From NCBI RefSeq assembly GCF_900128475.1, contig NZ_LT635836.1, positions 386,526 to 450,525 of the forward strand: a DNA stretch of 64,000 nucleotides. Reading direction: 5' to 3'. Within the stretch, counting starts at the first letter, position 1, and every line of letters begins with the position of its first letter. Shown piece by piece: positions 26,612 through 36,492 of the stretch. The translations under genes and the position numbers were made by a program. Source of the DNA: Mediterranea massiliensis. Its GTDB lineage: Bacteria; Bacteroidota; Bacteroidia; Bacteroidales; Bacteroidaceae. Under the pieces are notes generated by a model. The model saw only the letters and a list, made by a program, of their open reading frames with translations. It did not search any database and had not been told where the DNA came from.

Positions 26612-28387
26612 ATGAAAAAGAAAAAAATATATACCATACTCGCTGCCTGCTTCATGGGGCTGACACTAACCAACTGCGACAGTTTCCTGGATTACAATCC
26701 GACCGCAGTGATTGACGAAGACAAAGCATTTTCCGATCCCGACGCCATGGTAACAGCCGCCTACGCCATGCTGGGTGACTGCTGGTACACCTATCCCTTC
26801 AACCTGTGGCCATACGGTGACCTCACGTCGGACGACTGCCTGAAAGGAGGCTGGGGTACAGGAGACACCAACTACCATCACCTGGAAATCTGGACCTCGC
26901 TGACTGCCACCAATCCCGACCACATGGACGAGCTGTGGTATCGCCTCTATTGCGCCATATCTCGCTGCAACCGTGCCATCGTAGCGCTTCAAAGAAACGG
27001 TGCTTCCACATTGGGTGAAGACGTCACCAACCAACGCCTGGCAGAGGTGAAGTTCCTCCGTGCACACTTCTACTACAAACTCATTACCGTTTTCCGTCAA
27101 GTACCTTGGGTCGATGAAGTAGTATTTGAGAACAATACTGTAGAGCAGGTACGCAATGATCAGTATAGCTACGAAGAACTGTTTGGCAAAATCATTGACG
27201 ACTTCCAGACCGCCTACGATGTGCTGCCGGCCAAGCAAGAAGACGGTGGCCGCGTCAATAAGATTGCCGCAGCCTCTTACCTGGCCAAATGTTACTTGAA
27301 CTTGGCGTGGGGCGACGGCTACGAAGCCACGACCGGCGTTAGCCATATCAACCGCGACTATATGCAGAAAGTCATCGACTACACCGATGCAGTAGTAAAC
27401 TCCGAGTATGGCTACCTGGAAGATTTCGGCGACATCTTTCTGCCCGACTACAAGAATAGCAAGGAATCCATTTTTGCCGTACAGGCCTCTGACTATGCCG
27501 ACGACCACACTACCTACGGACGTGCCAACTGGTCGAATATGCTGAACGGATGCTGGGGAATCTGGACATGCGGATGGGACTGCCACAAGCCTTCCCAAAA
27601 TCTGGTGAACGCCTTCAAGACCCGGAATGGTCTGCCGATGTTCGACGACTTCAACGACGAGATAGCCTATCCCGTCAACGGCGAGCCTACCGACCAGAAG
27701 TGGGATCCACGCTTGTTCCATACTGTCGGCATGCCTTCTTTCCCCTACAAATACGAAGCTGAATATACGCTGGATGCCAGCAAGAATGCCCGTGCTGCCA
27801 GCGTATACGGCTACTACTCTTCGATGAAGGAAGTTCCCCAACGTTCGAAAGGTGAAACCTATAATGGCAGCTGGCAGGCCTTTGCGATGAACGACTATGT
27901 ATTCCGTTACACCGATGTCATGCTGATGCGGGCTGAGGCACTGATTGAACTTGACCGCTTGGAAGAAGCCCGTACCATCATCAATGCCATCCGTCAGCGT
28001 GCCGCCAACTCGGTCAGCAAGCACATTGCCTATGCCGCCGACCAATGCGAGATAGCCCTCTATCCTGCCTCCTACTTCCAGGACAAGGAAACGGCCCGCA
28101 AGTGCCTGCGTTGGGAACGCCGATTGGAGATGGCCATGGAAGGAAACCGCTACTTTGACCTCCGCCGCTGGGGTATTGCTTCGGAAACGCTGAACGCCTT
28201 CTTTGCCAGCGAACAGAACGACTCCTACACATATGTAAACTCCGAAACCGGAGAGACCATTACACAACCTTATGGTCAGTATTACAAGGATGCCCACTAT
28301 ACTGCCGGCAAGAATGAGTTCTTCCCCATTCCCTACAACCAGCTGTTCTACATCCCGGGACTGTACGTACAGAATGCAGGATATTAA
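26612..28387 (+). CDS. SusD/RagB-family glycan-binding lipoprotein
   Basis: A 591-residue surface lipoprotein that closes over the SusC barrel and captures oligosaccharides. The lipobox cysteine is in LTLTNCDSFLDYNP (about residue 23). The SusD architecture of tetratricopeptide-like helices is visible (ISRCNRAIVAL, AEVKFLRAHFYYKLITVF, AASYLAKCYLNLAWGDGY). The C-terminal landmarks are YRYTDVMLMRAEALIEL-like (FRYTDVMLMRAEALIEL), RWERRLEMAMEGNRYFDLRR and the ending IPYNQLFYIPGLYVQNAGY. It is tightly linked to susC. A 12-bp hairpin follows before the next promoter. Confidence 0.95.
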   Translation: MKKKKIYTILAACFMGLTLTNCDSFLDYNPTAVIDEDKAFSDPDAMVTAAYAMLGDCWYTYPFNLWPYGDLTSDDCLKGGWGTGDTNYHHLEIWTSLTATNPDHMDELWYRLYCAISRCNRAIVALQRNGASTLGEDVTNQRLAEVKFLRAHFYYKLITVFRQVPWVDEVVFENNTVEQVRNDQYSYEELFGKIIDDFQTAYDVLPAKQEDGGRVNKIAAASYLAKCYLNLAWGDGYEATTGVSHINRDYMQKVIDYTDAVVNSEYGYLEDFGDIFLPDYKNSKESIFAVQASDYADDHTTYGRANWSNMLNGCWGIWTCGWDCHKPSQNLVNAFKTRNGLPMFDDFNDEIAYPVNGEPTDQKWDPRLFHTVGMPSFPYKYEAEYTLDASKNARAASVYGYYSSMKEVPQRSKGETYNGSWQAFAMNDYVFRYTDVMLMRAEALIELDRLEEARTIINAIRQRAANSVSKHIAYAADQCEIALYPASYFQDKETARKCLRWERRLEMAMEGNRYFDLRRWGIASETLNAFFASEQNDSYTYVNSETGETITQPYGQYYKDAHYTAGKNEFFPIPYNQLFYIPGLYVQNAGY

Positions 28388-28405
28388 AAGAAAAGTTTCA
28401 CACCA

Positions 28406-28445
28406 GCTTCCTTCCACATTTCCTCCAAGAAGCGTGGAAGGAAGC
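28406..28445 (+). other. hairpin between susD and the barrel gene
   Basis: GCTTCCTTCCAC (28406-28417) pairs exactly with GTGGAAGGAAGC (28434-28445) around a 16-base loop. There is no T run, so it could be an mRNA stabiliser or a partial terminator that lets susCD be expressed more strongly than the genes behind it. Confidence 0.6.
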
Positions 28446-28500
28446 CGATACACCTCTTCAAGGGACCTCATAATATAATTGTTCCGTCAACTAAGATAAA

Positions 28501-28535
28501 TGTTTCATGTAACCTCATTGACAGAGTATGAAACA
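28501..28535 (+). promoter_or_regulatory. candidate operator dyad upstream of the barrel gene
   Basis: TGTTTCAT (28501-28508) and ATGAAACA (28528-28535) are exact inverted half-sites with a 19-bp gap. They are located 31 bp upstream of the -7 element TATCTTTG. The same core occurs at the susC and regulator promoters. Confidence 0.5.
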
Positions 28536-28565
28536 TATCTTTCAGTCCGATTACAAAGAACACCT

Positions 28566-28573
28566 TATCTTTG
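28566..28573 (+). promoter_or_regulatory. promoter -7 element for the barrel gene
   Basis: TATCTTTG matches TAnnTTTG and is identical to the -7 element of the regulator gene at 37412. It lies 67 bp before the ATG at 28641. Confidence 0.6.
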
Positions 28574-28640
28574 CATTGGTATTCGAGCGGGCAAAAGCTC
28601 GATACTGAATTTAAACTTAAAACAATTTAATGACAATACC

Positions 28641-31001
28641 ATGAAAGGTATTATGAAACATTCAGTATGCTATCGCACCGCGGCAGCTCTGTTGCTGCTC
28701 GGTCTGACTTGCGGGAATTCCTTCGCGCAAGAAGAAAAGAAGTCAACGGAACCGCAGACGGAAAACTCCAGCAAGGAGGAAGGCAACCGTAACGTAATGC
28801 TTAACGCAGCCAGCGCAAACGGTCCGCGTGAAATCCAGATCGGCCTGCCATCGGCCGACGTCAATGTATTGGAAAATGGCATTCCAGTCACCTATGCCAC
28901 CAATCCACATTCAGTCAACTCACTTTGGCGTGCCGATGCCAGCCTGAGCCACGTGGGACTGCTGAAGATTTCGGAAACAGCCATCACCACCGGTAACATC
29001 GGATATGCCGTCAACTCATTTACCCAATTAGGGCAGAAGGGGTTTCACGGCACACTGAACTATAAGAGCAACCACTTTGGCATGCAGGAATTCTCACTTA
29101 ATGTGAACGGCGATATCGCCAAAGACTGGTTCTACAGCGGAAGCATTTACCAAGATTTCGACCCGGGAACATTCAAGATCAAGTCTACCCCCTTCCAGGA
29201 CCGTACACAAATCTATAAATTCGCTCTCACCAAGAAGTACAACGACAACCGTGGCGAACTGACTGCTATCTACCATTACAGTAACAGCCATCCCGTCTAT
29301 AACTATGCCACTCAGTCAGCCCCCTTCATTTATGTAGGTGACGGTAGTGTAAAAGAGTTCGGCAAGTTTGCCCTCGGAACGACTTCCTATCTGCCAGTCG
29401 ATAATGAAATGATGTACCGAGACATGCGTACAGGCGAAATCAGGAAAACAAACCTCTACGACGCCACTCAGAACAAAGGCAGTGAATTCACGCTGATGAA
29501 CGACTACACGTGGGACAACGGCCTGAACTGGAAGACTGTCATGAAGTATGACCACTCCACCGGTTCATTCGTTTACCAGACACCGATGTCACTCGACCAG
29601 AACGAAGCCGGCATCAACTACCTGTACGAAGCAGCCGACGGAAGCATGCAACCTTATACGGGTGACTACGTACAGAGCCGCATGTCTTGCCTGAACCGTG
29701 GTTTCATCGACTCCTTCATGTTCACTACCGAACTGTCGCGCAACGTGGGTAACAGTACCTGGCGCCTGGGCTTGAACGAATGGTATTATGATATCGACTA
29801 CACATCGGCCACGACCATGTACGACCAGTCGGTACCCATGGACGGCAGCTATCCTGTACGACTCTACAACGCAGACTATGCCACATACGCTGACCGTACT
29901 TACGCAGGAAACGGTTATTACTACGATTTCAACAAGAACGCTTCAGAGTACTACAAAGGACATGAGAACAAGGTAGCCCTCTACTTCACTCACGACTGGG
30001 ACATCACCGACCAGTTGAACCTCTACTACGGCGCCCGTCTGGAATACCAGGCCCTGCGCGGCGAAAATGCTGCAGTAAAGAATGCCGAGGGTGAATATGT
30101 AGGCCGCTTTGCCAACTATTATCTGGGGACGACAGCTCCTGACGGAACCCAAATAGCCCCAACACCCATGAGTTACGACTGGCTGAACTACGCCCTGACT
30201 GCCGCCGCTACCTACAAGCTGACCAAGGCTTTCGGACTGACAGGCGACTTCACCTACATCACCCAACATCCGAAGATTGAAAGTTTCGCGCCTGCCACCA
30301 TGCCGAACACGGATAAGATTTCCGTTCCGCTGGGACGCGCCGGAATCTACTACAACAACAGTTGGTTGAGCTTGACTTCACTCTTCTCTTACATCTCGAA
30401 GACGAACAATAACTCGACCCTGAACCTGCAACATAAAACGCCGACCGGACAGACTGAAATCATGGCAGCCCCGCTGACCTACGATATCAAGACACTGGGT
30501 TGGACTACCGACGTGGTAACCCATCCGCTCAAAGGATTCGATTTCCACTTCCTTTTTACCTACCAAAAGCCGACTTACAAGAAGTATGAAACATCAGTCA
30601 CCTTCTCCGATGGCTATGTAGGCCAGATCAACGCAACGGGCAACATCGTAGCCGAGATTCCGCAAATCATTGTCGAAATCGACCCCAGTTACATGATTAC
30701 CAAGGACCTGAAAATCTGGACCAGCTTCCGCTACTTCAGCAAGACCTATGCCAACATCAACGACGCTTACTACTTCAACGGCCGTTGGGAAACCTTTGGC
30801 GGACTGAACTGGCAGGTGAACAAGAAACTGGCTCTGGGCTGCACCGTCGTCAACTTCCTGAACCAGACAGGTGCCAAAGGTAGTATCGCCGGTGCCGAGC
30901 TCATCGAGAAAGAAGATGCCGGACAATATGCGGGACATGTCATGGCCGGCAGCTACATCCGCCCTTTCACGGTTGAGTTCAGCGCCAGTCTGAAATTCTA
31001 A
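28641..31001 (+). CDS. TonB-dependent-receptor-like outer membrane barrel, unknown role
   Basis: A 786-residue outer-membrane protein. The start at 28641 (MKGIMKHSVCYRTAAALLLL... NSFAQ) gives a signal peptide; upstream codons back to 28500 contain the promoter and are excluded. There is no carboxypeptidase-regulatory domain. After an acidic linker (EEKKSTEPQTENSSKEEGN), a plug-like segment follows (about 45-125, REIQIGLPSADVNVLENGIP, then WRADASLSHVGLL and GNIGYAVNSF). A long series of barrel strands ends in EFSASLKF. It has its own promoter and lies between susCD and the GH32 gene. It could be a second importer for a smaller or alternative oligosaccharide, or an accessory barrel. Its partner and ligand are unknown. 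Confidence 0.8.
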   Translation: MKGIMKHSVCYRTAAALLLLGLTCGNSFAQEEKKSTEPQTENSSKEEGNRNVMLNAASANGPREIQIGLPSADVNVLENGIPVTYATNPHSVNSLWRADASLSHVGLLKISETAITTGNIGYAVNSFTQLGQKGFHGTLNYKSNHFGMQEFSLNVNGDIAKDWFYSGSIYQDFDPGTFKIKSTPFQDRTQIYKFALTKKYNDNRGELTAIYHYSNSHPVYNYATQSAPFIYVGDGSVKEFGKFALGTTSYLPVDNEMMYRDMRTGEIRKTNLYDATQNKGSEFTLMNDYTWDNGLNWKTVMKYDHSTGSFVYQTPMSLDQNEAGINYLYEAADGSMQPYTGDYVQSRMSCLNRGFIDSFMFTTELSRNVGNSTWRLGLNEWYYDIDYTSATTMYDQSVPMDGSYPVRLYNADYATYADRTYAGNGYYYDFNKNASEYYKGHENKVALYFTHDWDITDQLNLYYGARLEYQALRGENAAVKNAEGEYVGRFANYYLGTTAPDGTQIAPTPMSYDWLNYALTAAATYKLTKAFGLTGDFTYITQHPKIESFAPATMPNTDKISVPLGRAGIYYNNSWLSLTSLFSYISKTNNNSTLNLQHKTPTGQTEIMAAPLTYDIKTLGWTTDVVTHPLKGFDFHFLFTYQKPTYKKYETSVTFSDGYVGQINATGNIVAEIPQIIVEIDPSYMITKDLKIWTSFRYFSKTYANINDAYYFNGRWETFGGLNWQVNKKLALGCTVVNFLNQTGAKGSIAGAELIEKEDAGQYAGHVMAGSYIRPFTVEFSASLKF

Positions 31002-31094
31002 TAAATCAATTAGCATAGGTATTAATATTCAGGTAAAAAATTGTTTCGGATAACATTTAATTTGTAAATTTAATCACTCAAAAAAATAGCAACC

Positions 31095-32966
31095 ATGAAA
31101 ATAAAATTTCATCAACTGACAATGGCTTTGGCAACAGCCACCGCACTGGTAGCCTGCCAGCCTCAAGGTAGCAACCTCCGCCTGGAACACCAAGGTGACA
31201 CGCTTACCATCGTTCACATCACAAACCCATCCAAATATCTTATTCTTCCCATCCAGGAATCGTGTGGCGAAGCTAAAGTAAAACTGGATACAGGCAGTCC
31301 TGCCGATGTAGCAATGGACGTACGTTTGGCCAAGGACAGCGTAGAATACTACGTTCCCTTCGTCTTACCACAAGGAGTCAAAGAGGCAACAGTAAGAATT
31401 AGCCGTATGGCATCCAATGCCATTTGCTGGGACAGTATCCGTCTGTCTGACACCTTCGACACCACCAATACCGACTATTACCGTCCCGTCTATCACCACA
31501 CGCCGCTCTACGGCTGGATGAACGACGCCAACGGACTGGTGTACAAGGACGGCGAATATCACCTCTACTTCCAGTACAACCCCTACGGATCGAAGTGGGG
31601 CAACATGCACTGGGGACATTCCGTCAGCCGTGATCTCATCCATTGGGAACACCTCGCTCCCGCCATCGCCCGCGATACGCTGGGACAAATTTTCTCGGGC
31701 AGCTCCGTGGTCGACAAGAACAACAGCGCCGGCTATGGCAAGGACGCTATGATTGCCTTCTACACCTCGGCCAGCGACGAGCACGGACAGATTCAGTGCA
31801 TGGCCTACAGCACCGACAATGGCCGCACTTACACGAAGTACGAAAAGAATCCTATCCTGACACCCTTCGACGGGCTGAAGGACTTCCGCGACCCGAAAGT
31901 CTTCTGGTATGAACCGGCACAGAAGTGGTACATGATTGTTTCGGCCGACAAGAACATGCGCTTCTACTCGTCCTCTGACATGAAGAACTGGGAATACCTG
32001 AGCCAGTTTGGCGAAGGTTACGGCGTACAGCCCAACCAGTTTGAATGCCCCGACTTTGTGCAGCTACCCGTCGATGGGAACAAGAACAACATGAAGTGGG
32101 TGATGATTGTCAACATCAACCCCGGCTGCCCCTTCGGCGGTAGCGCTACGGAATATTTCGTAGGCGACTTCGACGGCAAGGAATTCAAGTGCGACAACGA
32201 CAAGAGCGTTACCAAGTGGCTCGACTTCGGCAAGGACCACTACGCCACCGTCTGCTTCTCCAACACGGGCGACCGCACCATTGCCGTACCCTGGATGAGC
32301 AACTGGCAGTATGCCAACGTAACCCCCATCCGTCAGTACCGCGGTGCCAACGCCCTGCCTCGCGAGCTTTCACTCTACACCAAGGACGGTGAAATCTACA
32401 TGGCCGCCAATGCTGTGAAGGAGACCGAAGGCCTGCGCAAAGGCACTACCGACGTCAACGACTTCACCCTGACAGACGAACACCTGGTAAGCCCGCTGGT
32501 TACAGGAACCGAAGGTGCCTGTGAACTGGAAATGGACGTTACTCCCAACAAGGCCCAGACCGTCGGTTTCCAACTGTTGAACGACAAAGGCGAGAAGGTG
32601 GACATCTACCTCGATCTGAAGAGCGGACGCATCGTGATGGACCGCAGCCAAAGTGGACTGACAGCCTTCGGTGAGAAGTCCGAACCCCACTTCAAGGAAA
32701 CCGATGACCACCGTAAGGTTCTTTCGGTGAACTACGTCAACGATTTCGCCCTGGGCACGTGGGCACCGCTCTCGCTTTGCGAAGGCAAGACCTACCACCT
32801 CGATGTATTCGTAGACAAGTGCTCCGTTGAAATCTTCGTGGACGGTGGACGCATCGCCATGACCAATCTTGTGTTCCCCACCCAGCCCTACAACGCCCTG
32901 CGTTTCTACACCCAAGGCGGTGAGGCCGAAGTGAAGAACCTGAAAGTACACCAATTAGGATTGTAA
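31095..32966 (+). CDS. GH32 beta-fructosidase lipoprotein
   Basis: A 623-residue family GH32 enzyme that hydrolyses terminal beta-fructosyl bonds (sucrose, levan, inulin or raffinose). The lipobox is LVAC with Cys21, so it is lipid-anchored. An N-terminal domain of about 100 residues (DUF4980-like) precedes the five-bladed propeller. The nucleophile is Asp144 in WMNDANGLVY, the transition-state Asp is in DFRDPKV (about 265), and the acid/base is Glu317 in FECPDFVQLP. A C-terminal beta-sandwich follows (about 465-620). The usual Pro after WMND is Ala here. It is followed 22 bp later by the GH36 gene. Confidence 0.94.
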   Translation: MKIKFHQLTMALATATALVACQPQGSNLRLEHQGDTLTIVHITNPSKYLILPIQESCGEAKVKLDTGSPADVAMDVRLAKDSVEYYVPFVLPQGVKEATVRISRMASNAICWDSIRLSDTFDTTNTDYYRPVYHHTPLYGWMNDANGLVYKDGEYHLYFQYNPYGSKWGNMHWGHSVSRDLIHWEHLAPAIARDTLGQIFSGSSVVDKNNSAGYGKDAMIAFYTSASDEHGQIQCMAYSTDNGRTYTKYEKNPILTPFDGLKDFRDPKVFWYEPAQKWYMIVSADKNMRFYSSSDMKNWEYLSQFGEGYGVQPNQFECPDFVQLPVDGNKNNMKWVMIVNINPGCPFGGSATEYFVGDFDGKEFKCDNDKSVTKWLDFGKDHYATVCFSNTGDRTIAVPWMSNWQYANVTPIRQYRGANALPRELSLYTKDGEIYMAANAVKETEGLRKGTTDVNDFTLTDEHLVSPLVTGTEGACELEMDVTPNKAQTVGFQLLNDKGEKVDIYLDLKSGRIVMDRSQSGLTAFGEKSEPHFKETDDHRKVLSVNYVNDFALGTWAPLSLCEGKTYHLDVFVDKCSVEIFVDGGRIAMTNLVFPTQPYNALRFYTQGGEAEVKNLKVHQLGL

Positions 32967-32988
32967 TATTTTTAAACCTCTTTCAACC

Positions 32989-35181
32989 ATGAAACACTTC
33001 ATCGCAACGGCAGCACTCACCCTGCTCGCCACTACGTTGAATGCCAGTGACATGAAACAGATACGCATCTCCACCGACCGCACCGACCTCGTGCTGCAAG
33101 TAGCCGAAAACGGTCGCCTCTACCAGAGTTATCTGGGTGAGAAGCTGCTGAACGACGCCGACCTGAAAGAACTGGGTTGGAGCGTACATCCGGCCTCGGA
33201 CGGCAGTGTCAGCCGGCGCGGTTGGGAGGTTTGCAGCGGTTCGGGCAACGAAGACTTCTTCGAGCCCGCCCTCGCTGTGACCCACAACGACGGCAATCCG
33301 TCAACATGGCTCTACTACGTTTCCTCCTCCTCGCACGCCGTAGAGGGGGGCGTACAAACCGACATTGTGTTGCGCGACGACCAATATCCTGTAGAAGTCA
33401 CCCTGCACTACGTAGCCTATCCCAAGGAGAATGTCATCAAGACGTGGAGCGATATCCGCCACGAGGAGAAAAAACCGGTTACCCTGTCGACTTACGCCAC
33501 GACCATGCTCTACTTCAGCCGTCCGGCCTATTACCTGACCGAGTTTAGTAGCGACTGGGCCAAGGAGGCACAAATGAGTACTCAGCCGCTGCAGTTCGGC
33601 AAGAAAGTGATTGATACTAAACTGGGCAGCCGCGCCGCCATGCATACGCACCCCTTCTTTATCGTGGGCCTGGACCAACCGGCCAACGAACGGCAAGGCG
33701 AGGTATTGATGGGCACGCTGGACTGGACAGGTAATTTCCGATTCACTTTCGAAGTGGACAATGTAGGCAACCTACGCATCATTCCCGGCATTAATCCCTA
33801 TGCATCGGCCTACCGACTGGAACGCGATGAAGTGTTCACCACCCCCGAATTCATCTTTACTCTGAGCAACGAAGGGACGGGCCAGGGTAGCCGCAATCTG
33901 CAGGCTTGGGCACGCAACTACCAACTGAAAGATGGCAAAGGAACCCGCCTGACCCTGCTCAATAACTGGGAGAATACGGCCTTTGATTTCAATCAGGACA
34001 TTTTGGCTGAACTGATGAAGGAAGCCAAAGACTTGGGTGTAGACATGTTCCTGCTGGACGACGGATGGTTTGGCAACAAATACCCCCGCAAGAACGACCG
34101 TGCCGGCCTGGGCGACTGGGAAGTGACGCACGACAAGTTGCCGGGTGGCATCCGCGCCCTGACCGATGCCGCAAAAGAAGCAGGCGTAAAGTTCGGTCTC
34201 TGGATAGAGCCCGAAATGGTGAATCCCAAGAGCGAACTCTTCGAACAACATCCCGACTGGGCCATTCACTACCCCAACCGTGATACCTACTACTACCGCA
34301 ACCAACTGGTGCTCGACCTGAGCAACCCGGCTGTACAGGACTACGTCTATGGCGTTGTGGACAAGTTGCTGAAGGAGAATCCGGACATCGCCTACTTCAA
34401 ATGGGACTGTAACAGCCCCATCACCAACATCTACTCGCCCTACCTCAAGGCCGAACAAGGACAGCTCTACATCGACCACGTGCGTGGCGTCTACAACGTG
34501 ATGCGGCGGGTCAAGGACAATTATCCCCACGTGCCCATGATGCTCTGTTCGGGTGGCGGCGCACGGTGCGACTACGAGGCGCTGAAGTACTTCACCGAAT
34601 TCTGGTGTAGCGACAACACCGACCCTGTGGAACGTGCCTACATCCAATGGGGATTCTCTCAGTTCTTCCCGGCCAAAGCCATGTGTGCCCATGTTACGAG
34701 CTGGAACAAAGCAGCTTCCATCAAGTTTCGTACCGATGTAGCATCCATGTGTAAGCTGGGCTTCGACTTGGGGCTGCAGGAGCTGAGCGCCGATGAACTG
34801 CTCTATTGCCAGACGGCGGTGGCCAACTGGAAACGCCTCCAGTCCGTCATCCTGGACGGAAGCCAATACCGGCTGGCATCACCCTATGAGAGCAACCACA
34901 TGGCTGTGAACTATGTAAGCACGGACCACGACAAGGCCGTACTATTTGCATACGACCTCTATCCGCGCTATCAGGAGAAACTGCTTCCCGTACGTTTACA
35001 GGGATTGGATCCGATGAAACGCTACCAGGTGAAGGAAATCAACCTGATGCCCGGTACACAGTCGACCCTGACCGCCGATGGGAAAGTCCTTTCCGGCGAC
35101 TATCTGATGAAGATAGGACTGGACGTCTTCAGCTTCCACCCCATGCAAAGTCGGGTAGTGGAACTGACAGAGGTGAAATAA
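32989..35181 (+). CDS. GH36 alpha-galactosidase
   Basis: A 730-residue secreted enzyme that releases alpha-1,6-linked galactose. The signal peptide is MKHFIATAALTLLATTLNAS. The N-terminal beta-supersandwich (to about 300) is followed by the (beta/alpha)8 barrel with MFLLDDGWFGNKYPRKNDRA, GVKFGLWIEPEMVNPKSELF, the nucleophile Asp473 in FKWDCNSP and the acid/base Asp542 in WCSDNTDPVERAYIQWG. Clustered with GH32 and fructokinase genes, it most simply trims raffinose or stachyose to sucrose. The type of signal (no lipobox) suggests it is periplasmic, behind the surface importer. Confidence 0.94.
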   Translation: MKHFIATAALTLLATTLNASDMKQIRISTDRTDLVLQVAENGRLYQSYLGEKLLNDADLKELGWSVHPASDGSVSRRGWEVCSGSGNEDFFEPALAVTHNDGNPSTWLYYVSSSSHAVEGGVQTDIVLRDDQYPVEVTLHYVAYPKENVIKTWSDIRHEEKKPVTLSTYATTMLYFSRPAYYLTEFSSDWAKEAQMSTQPLQFGKKVIDTKLGSRAAMHTHPFFIVGLDQPANERQGEVLMGTLDWTGNFRFTFEVDNVGNLRIIPGINPYASAYRLERDEVFTTPEFIFTLSNEGTGQGSRNLQAWARNYQLKDGKGTRLTLLNNWENTAFDFNQDILAELMKEAKDLGVDMFLLDDGWFGNKYPRKNDRAGLGDWEVTHDKLPGGIRALTDAAKEAGVKFGLWIEPEMVNPKSELFEQHPDWAIHYPNRDTYYYRNQLVLDLSNPAVQDYVYGVVDKLLKENPDIAYFKWDCNSPITNIYSPYLKAEQGQLYIDHVRGVYNVMRRVKDNYPHVPMMLCSGGGARCDYEALKYFTEFWCSDNTDPVERAYIQWGFSQFFPAKAMCAHVTSWNKAASIKFRTDVASMCKLGFDLGLQELSADELLYCQTAVANWKRLQSVILDGSQYRLASPYESNHMAVNYVSTDHDKAVLFAYDLYPRYQEKLLPVRLQGLDPMKRYQVKEINLMPGTQSTLTADGKVLSGDYLMKIGLDVFSFHPMQSRVVELTEVK

Positions 35182-35226
35182 GTATTCGTCTATAATCTTT
35201 CCAAACCACTTAAACTTTTATCAAAA

Positions 35227-36393
35227 ATGATTGCTAAACAACAAATGAAATATGGAAGGCTGATACCTGTCATGCTCTGCTTCTTCGCCATGGGCTTTGT
35301 AGACCTGGTGGGTATTGCCTCCAATTATGTGAAGGCAGATTTGGGATTGAACGACTCCCAAGCCAATATTTTCCCGTCGCTCGTGTTCTTCTGGTTCCTC
35401 ATCTTCTCCGTGCCCACGGGCATGCTGATGAACCGCATCGGGCGCAAGCGCACCGTGCTGCTCAGTCTGATTGTGACTGCCGTGTCGCTGCTGCTCCCTC
35501 TCTTCGGTGATGGCTACGGCCTGATGCTCTGCTCCTTCTCGCTGCTGGGCATTGGCAACGCCTTGATGCAGACCTCGCTCAATCCACTGCTGAGCAACAT
35601 CATTTCGGGTGACCGCCTGGCCAGCTCACTCACCTTCGGACAGTTTGTAAAGGCCATTGCCTCGTTCTTGGCTCCTTATATCGCCATGTGGGGGGCCACT
35701 CAGGCCATACCGACCTTCGGACTGGGCTGGCGTGTACTTTTCCCCATCTATATGGTAGTGGCCGTCATCGCGGTCCTGTGGCTCTCGTCTACACCGATTG
35801 AAGAAGAAAAGCCCGACAAGGCTTCCAGTTTTGCCGACTGCCTGCGCCTGCTGGGACAGCCTTTTATCCTGCTATGCTTCATCGGCATTGTCTGCCACGT
35901 GGGCATTGATGTAGGTACCAACACCACTGCCCCCAAGCTGCTGATGGAACGCGTAGGCCTGACCCTCGAAGAAGCCGGCTTTGCTACCAGCCTCTATTTT
36001 ATCTTCCGTACGGCTGGCTGTCTGTTGGGTACGTTCATCCTGCAGCATCTTTCGGCACGACGCTTTCTGGGCATCAGCGTGGTCTGCATGCTGATAGCCA
36101 TGGTCGGACTGCTGGTATCCGATGCCCACTACATCATCTATGTCTGCATTGCCCTTATCGGCTTCGGTAACTCCAACGTCTTCCCCATCATCTTCGCACA
36201 GGCGCTGACTGCCGTTCCCAATAAAAAGAACGAAGTCTCGGGCCTGATGATCATGGGTCTTTTCGGCGGTACAGTATTCCCGTTACTTATGGGTGTGGCC
36301 AGTGACGCCATTGGCCAAAGTGGTGCCGTAGCTGTCATGACCGTCGGAGTGCTTTACCTGATAGTCTATACGTTGAAACTGAGAAAAGCCTGA
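35227..36393 (+). CDS. sugar MFS permease
   Basis: A 388-residue, 12-helix major-facilitator protein of the fucose/hexose:proton symporter type. It has FFAMGFVDLVGIASNYVKAD at the N-terminus and the cytoplasmic loop MNRIGRKRTVLL between helices 2 and 3. IGFGNSNVFPIIFAQAL and GLMIMGLFGGTVFPLLMGVA are in the C-terminal half. It lies between the glycoside hydrolases and fructokinase, so it most likely carries the released monosaccharide (fructose) across the inner membrane. Hexose specificity cannot be read directly. Confidence 0.88.
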   Translation: MIAKQQMKYGRLIPVMLCFFAMGFVDLVGIASNYVKADLGLNDSQANIFPSLVFFWFLIFSVPTGMLMNRIGRKRTVLLSLIVTAVSLLLPLFGDGYGLMLCSFSLLGIGNALMQTSLNPLLSNIISGDRLASSLTFGQFVKAIASFLAPYIAMWGATQAIPTFGLGWRVLFPIYMVVAVIAVLWLSSTPIEEEKPDKASSFADCLRLLGQPFILLCFIGIVCHVGIDVGTNTTAPKLLMERVGLTLEEAGFATSLYFIFRTAGCLLGTFILQHLSARRFLGISVVCMLIAMVGLLVSDAHYIIYVCIALIGFGNSNVFPIIFAQALTAVPNKKNEVSGLMIMGLFGGTVFPLLMGVASDAIGQSGAVAVMTVGVLYLIVYTLKLRKA

Positions 36394-36492
36394 TTTTAGT
36401 AAACAAGAAACCAAGTGAACGAGAACACAAGGGGGACAGCCCTTACAGGCTGCCGCTTTGTCAACTCGTATACTATCAAAACAACAACAACC

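Noticed and set aside
26666..28471. 601-codon open frame antisense to susD
   Set aside because: Shadow of the SusD-like gene; no domain or start context. The same applies to 10991-12364, 19696-21546, 17852-19207 and similar long antisense frames.
28500..28640. longer N-terminus for the barrel gene in the sugar locus
   Set aside because: The extension would cover the operator-like dyad and -7 element; the signal peptide begins at 28641.
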